Shown here: positions 15,955 to 24,290 of the stretch, one piece after another
Layout of the letters: every line of letters starts with the position of its first letter
Position numbering within the stretch: position 1 is the first letter of the stretch
Assembly: GCA_013289985.1 (NCBI GenBank)
Contig: JABCYW010000063.1
Span: 1-32,277 of the forward strand
Direction: 5' to 3'
Source: Betaproteobacteria bacterium
GTDB taxonomy: Bacteria; Pseudomonadota; Gammaproteobacteria; Burkholderiales; Burkholderiaceae_C
DNA: 32,277 nt
Notes under the pieces: generated by a model
Database searches by the model: none
What the model was told of the DNA's origin: nothing
The model's input: the letters and a program-made list of their open reading frames with translations, nothing else
Translations under genes and position numbers: made by a program

Positions 15955-16488
15955 CTACTTGGCGATCGCAGGGTACAGGTCGTCGACCCACACGACGTTG
16001 TCGGCGTAGGACTGCAGGTCCGCGGAGAGGTTGGCCTGAAGGCCGCTGATCCAGACTTCCTTCTTGAGATCCGATTTCACGTACGAAATGGCATCCTCGA
16101 AATCGCCGTCGCCGGCGGACAGGATGAGGCGGTCGTACACGTCCTGCACCGCGAGCTTGATCACCAGCGTCGCGATGGCGACGTCGACGCCCTTCTGCAC
16201 CTCGCGGGGAAAATGCTCTCCGCAGTTCGGACACAGGCAGTGCATGTCCTTGAGCGCGTAGAGCTGGACGCGCATCTTGGGGCCACGCGGCGGCGCCGAC
16301 TTCAGCCAGGTGTGAAAGGCGCTCTGCTGATCCGTCGAAGGATCCCGCGTGGAGTTGAGGAAGTAGGTCTCGTGGATAGTCGCGCCGTTCAGGCGAACGA
16401 GCTCGCCCTTGAGCTTGAGGTAGTCGAACGGTTGCGACTTGCCCACGTTGAACATGTACGCGCCGTCGATGATCCAGACTGTCTTCAT
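15955..16488 (-). CDS. NYN domain (PIN-like, LabA/DUF88) protein with Cys cluster
   Basis: The product is 177 residues. The NYN fold is shown by VWIIDGAYMF (acidic D8), QKGVDVAIATLVIKLA (D102) and LILSAGDGDFEDAISYV (D127, D129), the acidic residues expected for a metal-dependent ribonuclease. Inserted between the first and second acidic blocks is H83-C84-L-C86-PN-C89-GEH92, which looks like a zinc-binding ribbon. The ATG at 16488 has AGAGGA eight bases upstream; longer reading frames lack this. Base composition appears less GC-rich than the neighbours (for example 16061-16100), hinting at transfer. It is a single gene convergent to FKBP. The RNA target is unknown, and activity is inferred from the family. 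Confidence 0.82.
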   Translation of the reverse strand: MKTVWIIDGAYMFNVGKSQPFDYLKLKGELVRLNGATIHETYFLNSTRDPSTDQQSAFHTWLKSAPPRGPKMRVQLYALKDMHCLCPNCGEHFPREVQKGVDVAIATLVIKLAVQDVYDRLILSAGDGDFEDAISYVKSDLKKEVWISGLQANLSADLQSYADNVVWVDDLYPAIAK

Positions 16489-16819
16489 TCTTGCGTTCCT
16501 CTTCGGATGATGCAGGCAGGCCGCCGCCACGCTCGCGCAAGTCATTGTCCCCGCGCGCGGCATGACGGCGCACCGGGGAGGCCGCCGCTGCGGGCCGCCT
16601 ATAATCGACGCTCGGTCGGCAGTTCACCCAGGCGTTGCCGCGCTGGCACCTCCAGCGTCGCTAAACCTGCCGCGTCACCCGCGATCCTTTCGGATCCACG
16701 ACGCTTTTCCAGTTCGGGCTTGACTCACCCTGGCGTGAGCTCGATTCCGGCAAGGGCAACCCCCGGCGCCGCGTCCCCCGCGGTTTCATCGAGCACGCGC
16801 CTGACGTGAGGCCATTGCC
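16489..16819 (+). promoter_or_regulatory. 331-base gap with consensus -10 and structured leader
   Basis: No gene was found here. A perfect TATAAT lies at 16600-16605 on the plus strand, without a recognisable -35. If used, transcription would begin near 16612, giving a leader of about 208 bases before the DUF2087 gene. CGACGCT (16606-16612) and AGCGTCG (16654-16660) are a perfect inverted repeat. Within the leader GATCC-TTTC-GGATC and CTCAC-CCTGGC-GTGAG could form short hairpins. The minus-strand NYN promoter must also be in the left part, but I cannot place it. Confidence 0.35.
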
Positions 16820-17509
16820 ATGACTCGAACCGCCCTGCCGTTCTCGGCTCCCGACCTGTCCGCGCTCGCCCGCCTGTTGGAGCGCGCGCTGGACGACCAC
16901 CTCGTCACCCACGGCCGCCTGCCGGGCCACGTGGAGATGATGAACCTGCTCGCGCGCGGCGCCGGGCACCGCAACCTGCAGACGCTGCAGGCGGCGACGC
17001 TCCCGGCGTCCTCCGCGCCGGAGATCGCCGCCGATCCCTGGTTCGACGCGCCCGCCATCGTCGAGCCCGCGGCCGAGCCGGCCCCGGCGGCGCCCGTGCT
17101 GTCCGCGCACGCGAAGAAGGCGCTGGAGCACTTCGACCCCGTCGGCCGCCTCGAGCGCTGGCCGCAGAAGCTGTCGGTGCAGCGCCTGGCCATGTGGGTG
17201 CTGTGGACGCGCTTCGACGCGCGCCGCGTCTACGCCGAGGCCGAGGTCAACCAGATCCTGAAGGGCTGGCACCTCTACGGCGACCACGCGACGCTGCGGC
17301 GCGAGCTCATCGACCACAAGCTGCTGGTACGCAAGAGCGACTGCAGCGAATACCGCAAGCTGCCGCTGGCGCCGGACGACGAGGTGCGCGCGCTGCTTCA
17401 GGCGCTGCGCTCGGACGCGCGCAAGCGATCGGCCAGGCGCCCCAACCGCCCGCCGCGCGTGCTGCCCAAGGCCGTGGCGGGCACGGTGGGAGACACGAAG
17501 AATGCGTGA
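16820..17509 (+). CDS. DUF2087-domain protein
   Basis: The product is 229 residues and soluble. The N-terminal 75 residues (LARLLERALDDHLVTHGRLPGHVEMMNLLARGAGHRN) are helical. After an Ala/Pro linker (residues 75-90), residues about 95-200 match DUF2087: FDPVGRLERWPQKLSVQ, YAEAEVNQILKGWHLYGDHATLRRELIDHKLLVR and a final KSDCSEYRKL. DUF2087 is a small winged-helix-like domain often attached to transcriptional regulators, so nucleic-acid binding is a reasonable guess, not shown. The C-terminus is Arg/Pro-rich and basic. The ATG at 16820 was chosen because the family-like part starts soon after. It overlaps the MATE exporter gene by eight bases, so it may regulate or be cotranscribed with it. Confidence 0.75.
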   Translation: MTRTALPFSAPDLSALARLLERALDDHLVTHGRLPGHVEMMNLLARGAGHRNLQTLQAATLPASSAPEIAADPWFDAPAIVEPAAEPAPAAPVLSAHAKKALEHFDPVGRLERWPQKLSVQRLAMWVLWTRFDARRVYAEAEVNQILKGWHLYGDHATLRRELIDHKLLVRKSDCSEYRKLPLAPDDEVRALLQALRSDARKRSARRPNRPPRVLPKAVAGTVGDTKNA

Positions 17510-18860
17510 TCTCACCCAAGGCTCGATCCGGGGGCACCTTGTCGCGATGGCGCTGCCCATCACCATCGGCATGCTGGTGCAGACGCTGTACCTGATGGTC
17601 GACCTGTACTTCGTGTCCGGACTCGGCAAGCAGTCGGTGGCCGGCGTCGCCGCGGCGGGCAACGTCGCGCTGCTGGTGATCGCGCTGACGCAGGTCCTGG
17701 GCGTGGGCACCGTCTCGCTGGTGGCCCGGGCGCTGGGCGCCAGGGACAAGGCCCGCGCCAGCCGCGTGTTCGAGCAGGCGATGCTGCTGGGGCTGGCCTG
17801 CATGGCGGCCACGCTCGTGCTGGGCATCGCGGCCGCGCCGGCCTACATGCGCGGGGTGTCGGCCGATGCGGCCATCGCGCAGGCGGGCGTCACCTTCATC
17901 CGCTGGTCGCTGCCCGGCTTCGCGCTGCAGTTCGTGCTCGCGGTGGCCGGCTCGGTGCTGCGCGGCGCGGGCATCGTCCAGCCGGGGATGGTGGTGCAGC
18001 TGGCCACCGTCGCGCTCAACATCGTGCTGGCGCCGGTGCTCATCGCGGGCTGGGGCACGCACCACCCGCTGGGCGTGGCCGGCGCCGGGCTGGCCACCAG
18101 CCTGTCGGTGGCCGCGGGCGTGCTGATCCTGCTGGGCTACGTGCGGCGCATCGGCGGCGTCGTCACCCTGTCGCGCGGCCTGCCCCGGCCGGATCGCGGC
18201 ATCCTGGGCAGCATGCTGAACGTCGGCCTGCCCGCGGGCGGTGAGTTCGTGATCATGGTGCTGCTGAACTCGGCCATCTACGCGCTGATCCGCGACTTCG
18301 GCGCCAGCGCGCAGGCCGGCTTCGGCATCGCCGGGCGCGTGATGCAGGCGCTGATGATGCCGGCGATGGCCATCTCGTTCGCGATTCCCGCCGTCGCGGG
18401 CCAGAACTTCGGGGGCCGCCGGCCCGAACGGGTCGTCGAGACGCTGAAGCAGTCGCTGGCGCTCGAGCTGGCGATCATGGCCGTCATCGTGGCGGTGTGC
18501 CAGCGCTGGGCCAACGTGCCCGTCGCGTGGTTCACCAGCGACCCGCAGGCGCTGGAGGACGGCGCCACGATCCTGAAGATCCTGTCGTGGAACTTCTTCG
18601 GCATGGGCATCGTGTTCGCCTGCTCGGGCATGTTCCAGGCCATGGGCAACACGCTCCCCGCGTTGGCCAGCTCGATGACGCGCCTGCTCACCTTCGCGCT
18701 GCCTGCGTTGTGGCTGCACCAGCGCGCCGGCTTCCAGCTGGTGGACGTGTGGCGCCTGTCGGTGGCCAGCGTGTTCCTGCAGGCCGTGGTGAGCCTGGTG
18801 CTCGTGCGGCGGCAGATGGGGTCGCGCCTGGTCGGGATGGGCGCGGCGGCGCCCGCCTGA
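17502..18860 (+). CDS. MATE-family efflux transporter
   Basis: The product is 452 residues, the normal MATE length, with about 12 hydrophobic segments. The N-terminal GSIRGHLVAMALPITIGML followed by VDLYFVSGLGKQSVAGVAA is the classic first-helix signature, repeated in the second half at ILGSMLNVGLPAGGEFVIMV with NSAIYALIRDFG after it. QNFGGRRPERV is the typical cytoplasmic loop. MATE proteins export cationic drugs or metabolites from the inner membrane, driven by proton or sodium gradients. The ATG at 17502 has GGGAG about ten bases upstream and overlaps the DUF2087 gene. It is convergent with orn, with 11 bases between the stops. The substrate cannot be predicted. Confidence 0.93.
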   Translation: MRDLTQGSIRGHLVAMALPITIGMLVQTLYLMVDLYFVSGLGKQSVAGVAAAGNVALLVIALTQVLGVGTVSLVARALGARDKARASRVFEQAMLLGLACMAATLVLGIAAAPAYMRGVSADAAIAQAGVTFIRWSLPGFALQFVLAVAGSVLRGAGIVQPGMVVQLATVALNIVLAPVLIAGWGTHHPLGVAGAGLATSLSVAAGVLILLGYVRRIGGVVTLSRGLPRPDRGILGSMLNVGLPAGGEFVIMVLLNSAIYALIRDFGASAQAGFGIAGRVMQALMMPAMAISFAIPAVAGQNFGGRRPERVVETLKQSLALELAIMAVIVAVCQRWANVPVAWFTSDPQALEDGATILKILSWNFFGMGIVFACSGMFQAMGNTLPALASSMTRLLTFALPALWLHQRAGFQLVDVWRLSVASVFLQAVVSLVLVRRQMGSRLVGMGAAAPA

Positions 18861-18871
18861 AGCGTCGGCCG

Positions 18872-19432
18872 TCAGACGTTGAGCAGCGTCGCCCGGTAGT
18901 GCACCAGCTCGTCGATGGATTCCTGGATGTCGGCGAGCGCGGTGTGCTTGCCCGCCTTCTTCAGGCCCTCGAGCGCCGACGGCTTCCAGCGCTTGGCGAG
19001 CTCCTTGAGCGTGCTCACGTCCAGGTTGCGGTAGTGGAAGAACTCCTCCAGCCTGGGCATGGTGCGCGCCATGAAGCGGCGGTCCTGGCAGATGGAGTTG
19101 CCGCACATCGGGCTCTTGCCCTTGGGCACGTACTGGCTCATCCATTCGATCAGCGCGGCCTCGGCCTGCGCCTCGTCGACGGTGGACGCCTTCACGCGGT
19201 CGACCAGGCCGCTGCGGCCGTGGGTGTTCTTGTTCCACGCGTCCATGCCGTCCAGCGTGGCGTCGCTCTGGTGGATGGCGAAGACCGGGCCCTCGACGCG
19301 CACCGTCAGCTGCGGGTCGGTGATGACCACGGCCACCTCGATGATGCGGTCGGTGTCGGGGAACAGGCCCGTCATCTCCATGTCGACCCAGATCAGGTTG
19401 TTCTCGGACTTCTTCAGCGGCGTGTCGGTCAT
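18872..19432 (-). CDS. orn: Oligoribonuclease
   Basis: The product is 186 residues. It is a DEDDh 3'-5' exonuclease: D17-M-E19 in [10 protein letters not shown]117 in CQDRRFM, H163 and D168 in KHTALADI. Orn degrades RNA dinucleotides left from mRNA decay and finishes c-di-GMP breakdown by cleaving pGpG; it works as a dimer in the cytosol. The ATG at 19432 gives the standard length; a longer frame upstream lacks conservation. In Burkholderiales orn is commonly next to an M48 protease and rsgA, as here, but two extra genes separate them in this window. Confidence 0.96.
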   Translation of the reverse strand: MTDTPLKKSENNLIWVDMEMTGLFPDTDRIIEVAVVITDPQLTVRVEGPVFAIHQSDATLDGMDAWNKNTHGRSGLVDRVKASTVDEAQAEAALIEWMSQYVPKGKSPMCGNSICQDRRFMARTMPRLEEFFHYRNLDVSTLKELAKRWKPSALEGLKKAGKHTALADIQESIDELVHYRATLLNV

Positions 19433-19513
19433 CGGGTTTCCCGGGGAGTTGGTGCGGGCGTCGCGCGACGCCGATGACGCATTCTCGCGCAGGCCGCCAG
19501 GACGCCGCCCCGT

Positions 19514-19567
19514 CCGGGGCCCGGATCCGGCCGACCGTCGCGGCCGGCAGACATCCCCGGGCCCCGG
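19514..19567. repeat. Nested GC-rich inverted repeats upstream of orn and the 19687 gene
   Basis: CCGGGGCCCGG (19514-19524) and CCGGGCCCCGG (19557-19567) are perfect 11-bp complements. Between them CCGGCCG (19527-19533) and CGGCCGG (19541-19547) form an inner 7-bp hairpin. The rest of the 254-base divergent gap (19433-19686) shows no convincing promoter. The structure has no T-run on either side. It could be a transcript hairpin in a leader or a protein-binding site. Confidence 0.5.
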
Positions 19568-19686
19568 TCCGTCGGGCCCAGCTTCATTCCGTCGCACGTC
19601 CGATGCAGTTCGGCGCGTTCCGTTGGAGCCGCTCCTCGCGGCTGCCTATCGTTCATCGGCCCCTCAGCACCGCCCAGGAGACCCCG

Positions 19687-20142
19687 ATGAACCCGATTGC
19701 CAGCCCTCGCCACCCCTTCAAGGCCATCGCCGCCGTCGCCGCGATGGCCGCCGCCGTGCACGGCGTCTGCGCCCACGCCGGCACGCGCGACGCCGAGGCG
19801 ACCCGCGTCGACGTGCTGGGCCAGTTGCCGCTGAGCGCGGCCTGCCCCGACGTGGACACCGCCGACCTGGCCGACGACCTCGCCCCCGCCTGGGCCGACG
19901 CGCGCGTGCCGTCCACCGTCGAGGTGCACTTCAAGGTGCGGGGACGTCACGTGTACGACGTCCAGCCCGACACGGCTTCCCCGCGCACCTGGCACCAGAT
20001 CCGCCGCGTCGTGTACGGCCTGTCGTGCAACGCCGACGACGACCAGGCCCATTCGGTACGCCTCGTGGTGCGCTTCGTCGACCGCGACGACGGCGCGCGC
20101 GTGGCCCGCATCGATGTGGCGGACGACCCGGACGAGCGTTGA
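19687..20142 (+). CDS. Putative secreted protein, unknown function
   Basis: The product is 151 residues. Residues 1-31 are a Sec signal peptide (basic start, then AIAAVAAMAAAVHGVC, cleavage near AHA-GT). The mature part is acidic and contains SAACPDVDTADLADDLAPAW, STVEVHFKVRGRHVYDVQPD and VRLVVRFVDRDDG, with two cysteines that could form a disulfide. The alternation in the second half suggests a small beta-rich periplasmic domain. I do not recognise a family. The start ATG at 19687 has CAGGAGA eight bases upstream. It stands alone between orn and a convergent unknown membrane protein, and both look inserted into an otherwise conserved block. Confidence 0.65.
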   Translation: MNPIASPRHPFKAIAAVAAMAAAVHGVCAHAGTRDAEATRVDVLGQLPLSAACPDVDTADLADDLAPAWADARVPSTVEVHFKVRGRHVYDVQPDTASPRTWHQIRRVVYGLSCNADDDQAHSVRLVVRFVDRDDGARVARIDVADDPDER

Positions 20143-20157
20143 GCACGCGCGATCGAA

Positions 20158-21354
20158 TCAGCCGGCGCCGCAGGTGAACGGATAGGCCTTCCGGTAGGCC
20201 CGGCATTCCTCGGACTGGCCGGCGCCGGCCCTGCAGCAGCTGGTCTTCATGCACGCCGTCATGTCCGCGCGATGCGGCGTCCTGCCGGCCAGGTCCGACC
20301 GGCAGCTCGCCGTGACACGGCCTTCCGGCAGCACTGGCCGCAGTTCCTCGCCATCCGCCACCGCGGGCGCACCGGCCTTCTTGCCATGGTGATCGGCGGC
20401 GTGGCGCGCGGCATAGGCCTGCGCCGCGGTCAGGGGCGCGGGCGGCGCGGTCTCGGTGGCCGCGGCGGGGGGCGTGGCAGGCGCGGCCAGCGCGGCGTGC
20501 GTCGGCGACAGCCAGCGATGTTCGATCTGCGGCTCGGGCATGCTGGCGCCGGCGTAGACCGCGCGGATCAGCATGTCGGTGCGGTCGCGCAGCGCCGAAT
20601 CGGCCTTCGGGTCGGCCACCATGACGTGGCCCGTGGCCGCGTCGATCTCCACCGGGGCGCCGATGTCCTCGCCGTCCAGCGCCTTGCGCAGGCGCGCGGC
20701 CATGCCCGCGGGCGCCGACGCGGGGCCCGCGGCGGTGGGCGCGGCGGCCAGCTGGGCCTCGGGCGTCAGCGGCGGCAACGCGACGGCGCCGCTGGGAATG
20801 GCGGCCGGCCCGGGTGCCGCGGCCGCGACGGTGGTCGATGCGGCGGGTGGCGCGACGGGGGCTGCCGGCGCCTCGCGCGCCGTGCGGAGGCCCGCGTCCG
20901 GCATGCCCGGCACCGTGCCGGTGAGCCAGGTCACCAGGCCGACGGCCGCGGCCAGACCGCCCAGCATCGCCAGCGCGCGCCAGGGACCACTGCGACGCGG
21001 CGGGGCCGGCGGCTTGAGAGGCCAGTCGGCGGCGTGCGGGGTCATGGGCGGCGCCGCGGCGGGCGCCGATGGCGGGGGGAAGTCCGGCGTCGCCGGCGTG
21101 GCCGGCGTGGCCGTCTCCGCGGCCGTGCGCAGCCGGTTGCGCTCGGCCGTGACGCGTTCGAGTTCCTCGGCCATGCGGGCCCGCAGCGCGTGCGACTCGG
21201 CGGCAAGCGCCTCGGTGTGGCGCAGGCGGTCGCGCATCAGGGCGCGCGCCTCGCGCTCCTTGCTCAGCTGCTGCTCGAAATATTCCGGCGTGCCGGGCGG
21301 CGCGGCCGGGGCCTCGCCGGCCGGGACGTTGCCGTCGATATCCTGGTTGCTCAC
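20158..21354 (-). CDS. Single-pass membrane protein with coiled coil and Cys-rich C-terminus, unknown
   Basis: The product is 398 residues. Residues 22-80 are a charged heptad-like coiled coil (YFEQQLSKEREARALMRDRL). Residues 82-120 are Pro/Thr/Ala-rich. A single membrane helix runs about 124-147 (WRALAMLGGLAAAVGLVTWL). A long Ala/Pro-rich region follows. Near residues 225-285 is a small folded-looking segment (RLRKALDGEDIGAPVEIDAA, VMVADPKADSALRDRTDMLI). The last 50 residues carry six cysteines including an SCC pair, suggesting disulfides outside the cell membrane, with the coiled coil in the cytoplasm. It begins with GTG at 21354, with GGAG upstream; the ATG a few bases earlier runs into a stop. 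No family was recognised. Confidence 0.65.
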   Translation of the reverse strand: MSNQDIDGNVPAGEAPAAPPGTPEYFEQQLSKEREARALMRDRLRHTEALAAESHALRARMAEELERVTAERNRLRTAAETATPATPATPDFPPPSAPAAAPPMTPHAADWPLKPPAPPRRSGPWRALAMLGGLAAAVGLVTWLTGTVPGMPDAGLRTAREAPAAPVAPPAASTTVAAAAPGPAAIPSGAVALPPLTPEAQLAAAPTAAGPASAPAGMAARLRKALDGEDIGAPVEIDAATGHVMVADPKADSALRDRTDMLIRAVYAGASMPEPQIEHRWLSPTHAALAAPATPPAAATETAPPAPLTAAQAYAARHAADHHGKKAGAPAVADGEELRPVLPEGRVTASCRSDLAGRTPHRADMTACMKTSCCRAGAGQSEECRAYRKAYPFTCGAG

Positions 21355-21567
21355 GTGCGGATCTCCATCTCGTCGTCGCCCCGTCCCTGAAGAATGTTAG
21401 CCCGCGCATCGTCGGCGCCGGCGCGGTCGCGGTAACAACGTGTCAACCGGCGGCCCTTGCGAAAACACGGGCGCGACCGCAAGTACGCGGTTCCGGCGCG
21501 CCGTTCGGCAGGTTTGCGCGACACCCGTCGCAGGGCAAGGGACGCGCCAACACCTACACTTGCGTCC

Positions 21568-22860
21568 ATGAATCCTGTTGTCCTGTCCCTGGCGTTCTCG
21601 GCCGCGATCCTGGCCTCGCTGCTCGTCAAGTTCTGGCTGGCCACGCGACAGTTGCGCCACGTGGCCGCCCATCGCGCCGCCGTGCCGCCCGCATTCGCCG
21701 CCACGGTGCCGCTGGAGGCGCACCAGAAGGCCGCCGACTACACGGTGGCCAAGCTGCGGCTGGGCATCGTGGGCGATGCGTTCTCCGGCGCCGTGCTGAT
21801 CGCCTGGACGCTGCTGGGCGGGCTCGACGCGCTCAACCGGCTCCTGCTGGACTGGGCGGAGCCGCGCTGGGGCGCGATGGTGTACCAGCTGGCGCTGGTG
21901 GGCGCCTTCGTGCTCATCGGCGCGATCATCGACCTGCCGTTCGAGTTCTACCGCACCTTCCGGCTGGAGCAGCGCTTCGGCTTCAACAAGATGACGCCCG
22001 GGCTGTTCTTCGCCGACCTGGCCAAGTCCACGCTGCTGGGCGTCGCCATCGGCGGCCCGCTGCTGGCGCTCGTGCTGTGGATCATGCACGCCACCGGCTC
22101 GCTGTGGTGGCTGTGGGCCTGGGGCGCGCTGACGGCCTTCCAACTGGTGGCGATGGTGGTCTATCCCACGCTCATCGCGCCGCTGTTCAACAAGTTCGAG
22201 CCGCTCGCCGACGCCGCGCTGGTGGCTCGCGTGCAGGCGCTGATGCAGCGTTGCGGCTTCCGCGCCAAGGGCTTCTTCGTGATGGACGGCAGCCGCCGCT
22301 CGGCCCATGCCAACGCCTACTTCACCGGCTTCGGCGCCGGCAAGCGCGTCGTGTTCTTCGACACGCTGCTCAAGCGCCTCAGCGGCGACGAGGTGGAGGC
22401 CGTGCTCGCGCACGAACTGGGCCACTTCGCGCATCGCCACATCGTCAAGCGCATGGTGCTGATGCTCGCGTTCAGCCTCGCGGGCTTCGCGCTGCTGGGC
22501 TGGCTCGCCACGCAGTGGGGTTTCTACATGGGCCTGGGCGTGCGGCCCAACGCGTTCACGAGCAACGACGCGCTGGCGCTGCTGCTGTTCATGATGGGCC
22601 TGCCGCCGTTCATGTTCTTCGTCTCGCCCGTCTTCGCCAGCCTGTCGCGCCGCGACGAGTACCAGGCCGACGCCTACGCCTCCAGCAACGCCAACGCGGC
22701 CGACCTGGTGCGCGCGCTGCTCAAGCTCTACGAGGACAACGCCTCCACGCTCACGCCCGACCCGGTGTACGTGCGCTTCTACTACTCGCACCCGCCGGCG
22801 TCGTCGCGCATCGCCGCGCTCGGCCTGGATGCGGCGAGCCTGGCCGGAGCCGCCGCTTGA
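21568..22860 (+). CDS. M48 family metalloprotease, Ste24/CAAX protease 1 type
   Basis: The product is 430 residues with several hydrophobic helices before and after the catalytic site, as in Ste24-type integral membrane zinc proteases. The zinc motif is H282-E283-L-G-H286 (LAHELGHFAHRH), and the third ligand is E364 in RRDEYQADAYA. The N-terminal half contains LPFEFYRTFRLEQRFGFNKMT and YPTLIAPLFNKFEPL, both typical of the family. These enzymes cleave membrane or misfolded proteins, and in bacteria the natural substrates are poorly defined. The ATG at 21568 gives a normal-length protein. A TACACT at 21554-21559 could be a -10 that is very close to the start. It is followed 58 bases later by rsgA, a common pairing. 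Confidence 0.92.
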   Translation: MNPVVLSLAFSAAILASLLVKFWLATRQLRHVAAHRAAVPPAFAATVPLEAHQKAADYTVAKLRLGIVGDAFSGAVLIAWTLLGGLDALNRLLLDWAEPRWGAMVYQLALVGAFVLIGAIIDLPFEFYRTFRLEQRFGFNKMTPGLFFADLAKSTLLGVAIGGPLLALVLWIMHATGSLWWLWAWGALTAFQLVAMVVYPTLIAPLFNKFEPLADAALVARVQALMQRCGFRAKGFFVMDGSRRSAHANAYFTGFGAGKRVVFFDTLLKRLSGDEVEAVLAHELGHFAHRHIVKRMVLMLAFSLAGFALLGWLATQWGFYMGLGVRPNAFTSNDALALLLFMMGLPPFMFFVSPVFASLSRRDEYQADAYASSNANAADLVRALLKLYEDNASTLTPDPVYVRFYYSHPPASSRIAALGLDAASLAGAAA

Positions 22861-22918
22861 GCGCCGCCCGGCCGCCCGAAGGCGCTCGCACCGCAGCCGA
22901 TAGGCGGAGGGGAGCCTT

Positions 22919-23851
22919 ATGAACGCCGCCGCGCGCGGCGCGCCGGCGGCCTCCACGCTGGCGCTGGCGCGCGTCGTGGGCGTGCACGGCCGGCACTCCG
23001 TCATCGAGACCACCGACGGCACGCGCATGCTGGCGCACGGCCGCGGCAAGAAGAGCGACGTGATCGTGGGCGACCGGGTGCGCTGGCAGGTGTCGGGCGA
23101 CGAGGCCGTCATCGAATCCTTCGAGCCGCGCACCAGCCTGCTCAAGCGCCAGGACGAGTGGCGCAGCAAGAACTTCGCGGCCAACATCGACCTGCTGCTG
23201 ATCATGGTGGCCACCGATCCGCCGTACAGCGAATCGCAGCTCACGCGCGCGCTGATCGCCGCCGAGGATGGCCGCATCGCCGTCAAGATCGTGCTGAACA
23301 AGATCGACCTGCCCGAGGCCGCCGCCGCGCGCGAACGCCTCGCGCCCTACCGCAAGATGGGCTACGACGTGCTGGAGGTGGCGGTCAAGACCGATCCCGC
23401 CGGCACCAAGGCGCTGCTGGAGCCCCTGCTGGACGGCAAGACCACGCTGGTGCTGGGCCCCAGCGGCATGGGCAAGAGCACGCTGGTGAACCTGCTGGTG
23501 CCGCACGCCGACGCGCAGGTGGGCGAGATCTCCAAGGCGCTGAAGTCGGGCAAGCACACCACCACCACCACCACCTGGTACTGGCTCGACGACGCGCGCC
23601 GCAGCGCGCTGATCGACTCGCCGGGCTTCCAGGAGTTCGGCATCCACCACATCCAGTCGGCCGAGCTCGGTTCGCTGATGCTGGACTACGGCATGTACCT
23701 GGGCGACTGCAAGTTCGCCAACTGCACGCACCGCCACGAGCCCGCGTGCGGCGTGCGCGCGGCCATCGCCCGCGGCGACATCTCGCCGTCGCGCGAACGC
23801 ATCTACGAAGAGCTGATGGGCGAGCTCGAACGGGCCGCGTCGCGGCACTGA
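22919..23851 (+). CDS. rsgA: Ribosome small subunit-dependent GTPase A
   Basis: The product is 310 residues. It is a circularly permuted GTPase: an N-terminal OB-fold ([17 protein letters not shown]), then G4 N127-KID, the P-loop GPSGMGKST (180-188), the switch [11 protein letters not shown], and G3 D233-SPG. A C-terminal zinc site is [14 protein letters not shown]. RsgA checks late 30S maturation and releases RbfA, with GTP hydrolysis stimulated by the subunit. The ATG at 22919 is preceded by GGAGG-GGAG. The gene lies between the M48 protease and a sulfur-transport-like pair that starts five bases after its stop. Confidence 0.97.
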   Translation: MNAAARGAPAASTLALARVVGVHGRHSVIETTDGTRMLAHGRGKKSDVIVGDRVRWQVSGDEAVIESFEPRTSLLKRQDEWRSKNFAANIDLLLIMVATDPPYSESQLTRALIAAEDGRIAVKIVLNKIDLPEAAAARERLAPYRKMGYDVLEVAVKTDPAGTKALLEPLLDGKTTLVLGPSGMGKSTLVNLLVPHADAQVGEISKALKSGKHTTTTTTWYWLDDARRSALIDSPGFQEFGIHHIQSAELGSLMLDYGMYLGDCKFANCTHRHEPACGVRAAIARGDISPSRERIYEELMGELERAASRH

Positions 23852-23855
23852 CTCC

Positions 23856-24290
23856 GTGACGATCGCCTGGCCCTCGTTCACGCCCTGGACCGCCCTCGCC
23901 GGCGGCCTGCTGATCGGCCTCGCCACGGCGCTGCTGGTGCTGTTCAACGGCCGCATCGCGGGCATCAGCGGCATCGTCGGCGGGCTGCTCAGGCCGCTGC
24001 GGGGCGACCTCGCCTGGCGCGCGGCCTTCGTCGCCGGACTGGTGATGGCCCCGCTGGCGTGGCTCGTGTTCGCCGGGCTGCCGCGCCTGCACGTGGCGGC
24101 CGGCACGCCCACGCTGGTCGTGGCCGGTCTGCTGGTGGGTATCGGCACGCGCTACGGTTCGGGCTGCACCAGCGGCCACGGCGTGTGCGGGCTCTCGCGA
24201 GGATCGTCGCGCTCGCTGGTGGCCACGGCCGCGTTCATGGCCGCCGGCTTCGTCACGGTGTTCATCGTCCGCCACCTGCTGGAGCACTGA
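23856..24290 (+). CDS. YeeE/YedE family membrane protein, PmpA-like
   Basis: The product is 144 residues with about four membrane helices. It has the YeeE/YedE signature: [13 protein letters not shown] near the N-terminus and [17 protein letters not shown] with C104 and C111. In YeeE, which takes up thiosulfate, such cysteines line the pathway, so this half-size protein is expected to move a reduced sulfur compound together with its partner. It begins with GTG at 23856, five bases after rsgA, and overlaps the partner by one base (TGATG). The pairing of two half-length proteins is the PmpA/PmpB arrangement. The substrate and direction are inferred. Confidence 0.85.
   Translation: MTIAWPSFTPWTALAGGLLIGLATALLVLFNGRIAGISGIVGGLLRPLRGDLAWRAAFVAGLVMAPLAWLVFAGLPRLHVAAGTPTLVVAGLLVGIGTRYGSGCTSGHGVCGLSRGSSRSLVATAAFMAAGFVTVFIVRHLLEH

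Noticed and set aside
17307-19238. 643-codon minus-strand frame opposite MATE
   Set aside because: It is His/Gln/Arg-rich and runs across MATE, DUF2087 and orn; those three proteins are well supported.
23555-23580. ACC repeat tract looking like a microsatellite
   Set aside because: It encodes the normal HTTTTTTW switch of RsgA, so it is protein-constrained.
22751-24148. Long minus-strand frame opposite rsgA and PmpA-like
   Set aside because: It has no conserved motif, and the plus-strand genes have strong family features and coupled starts.
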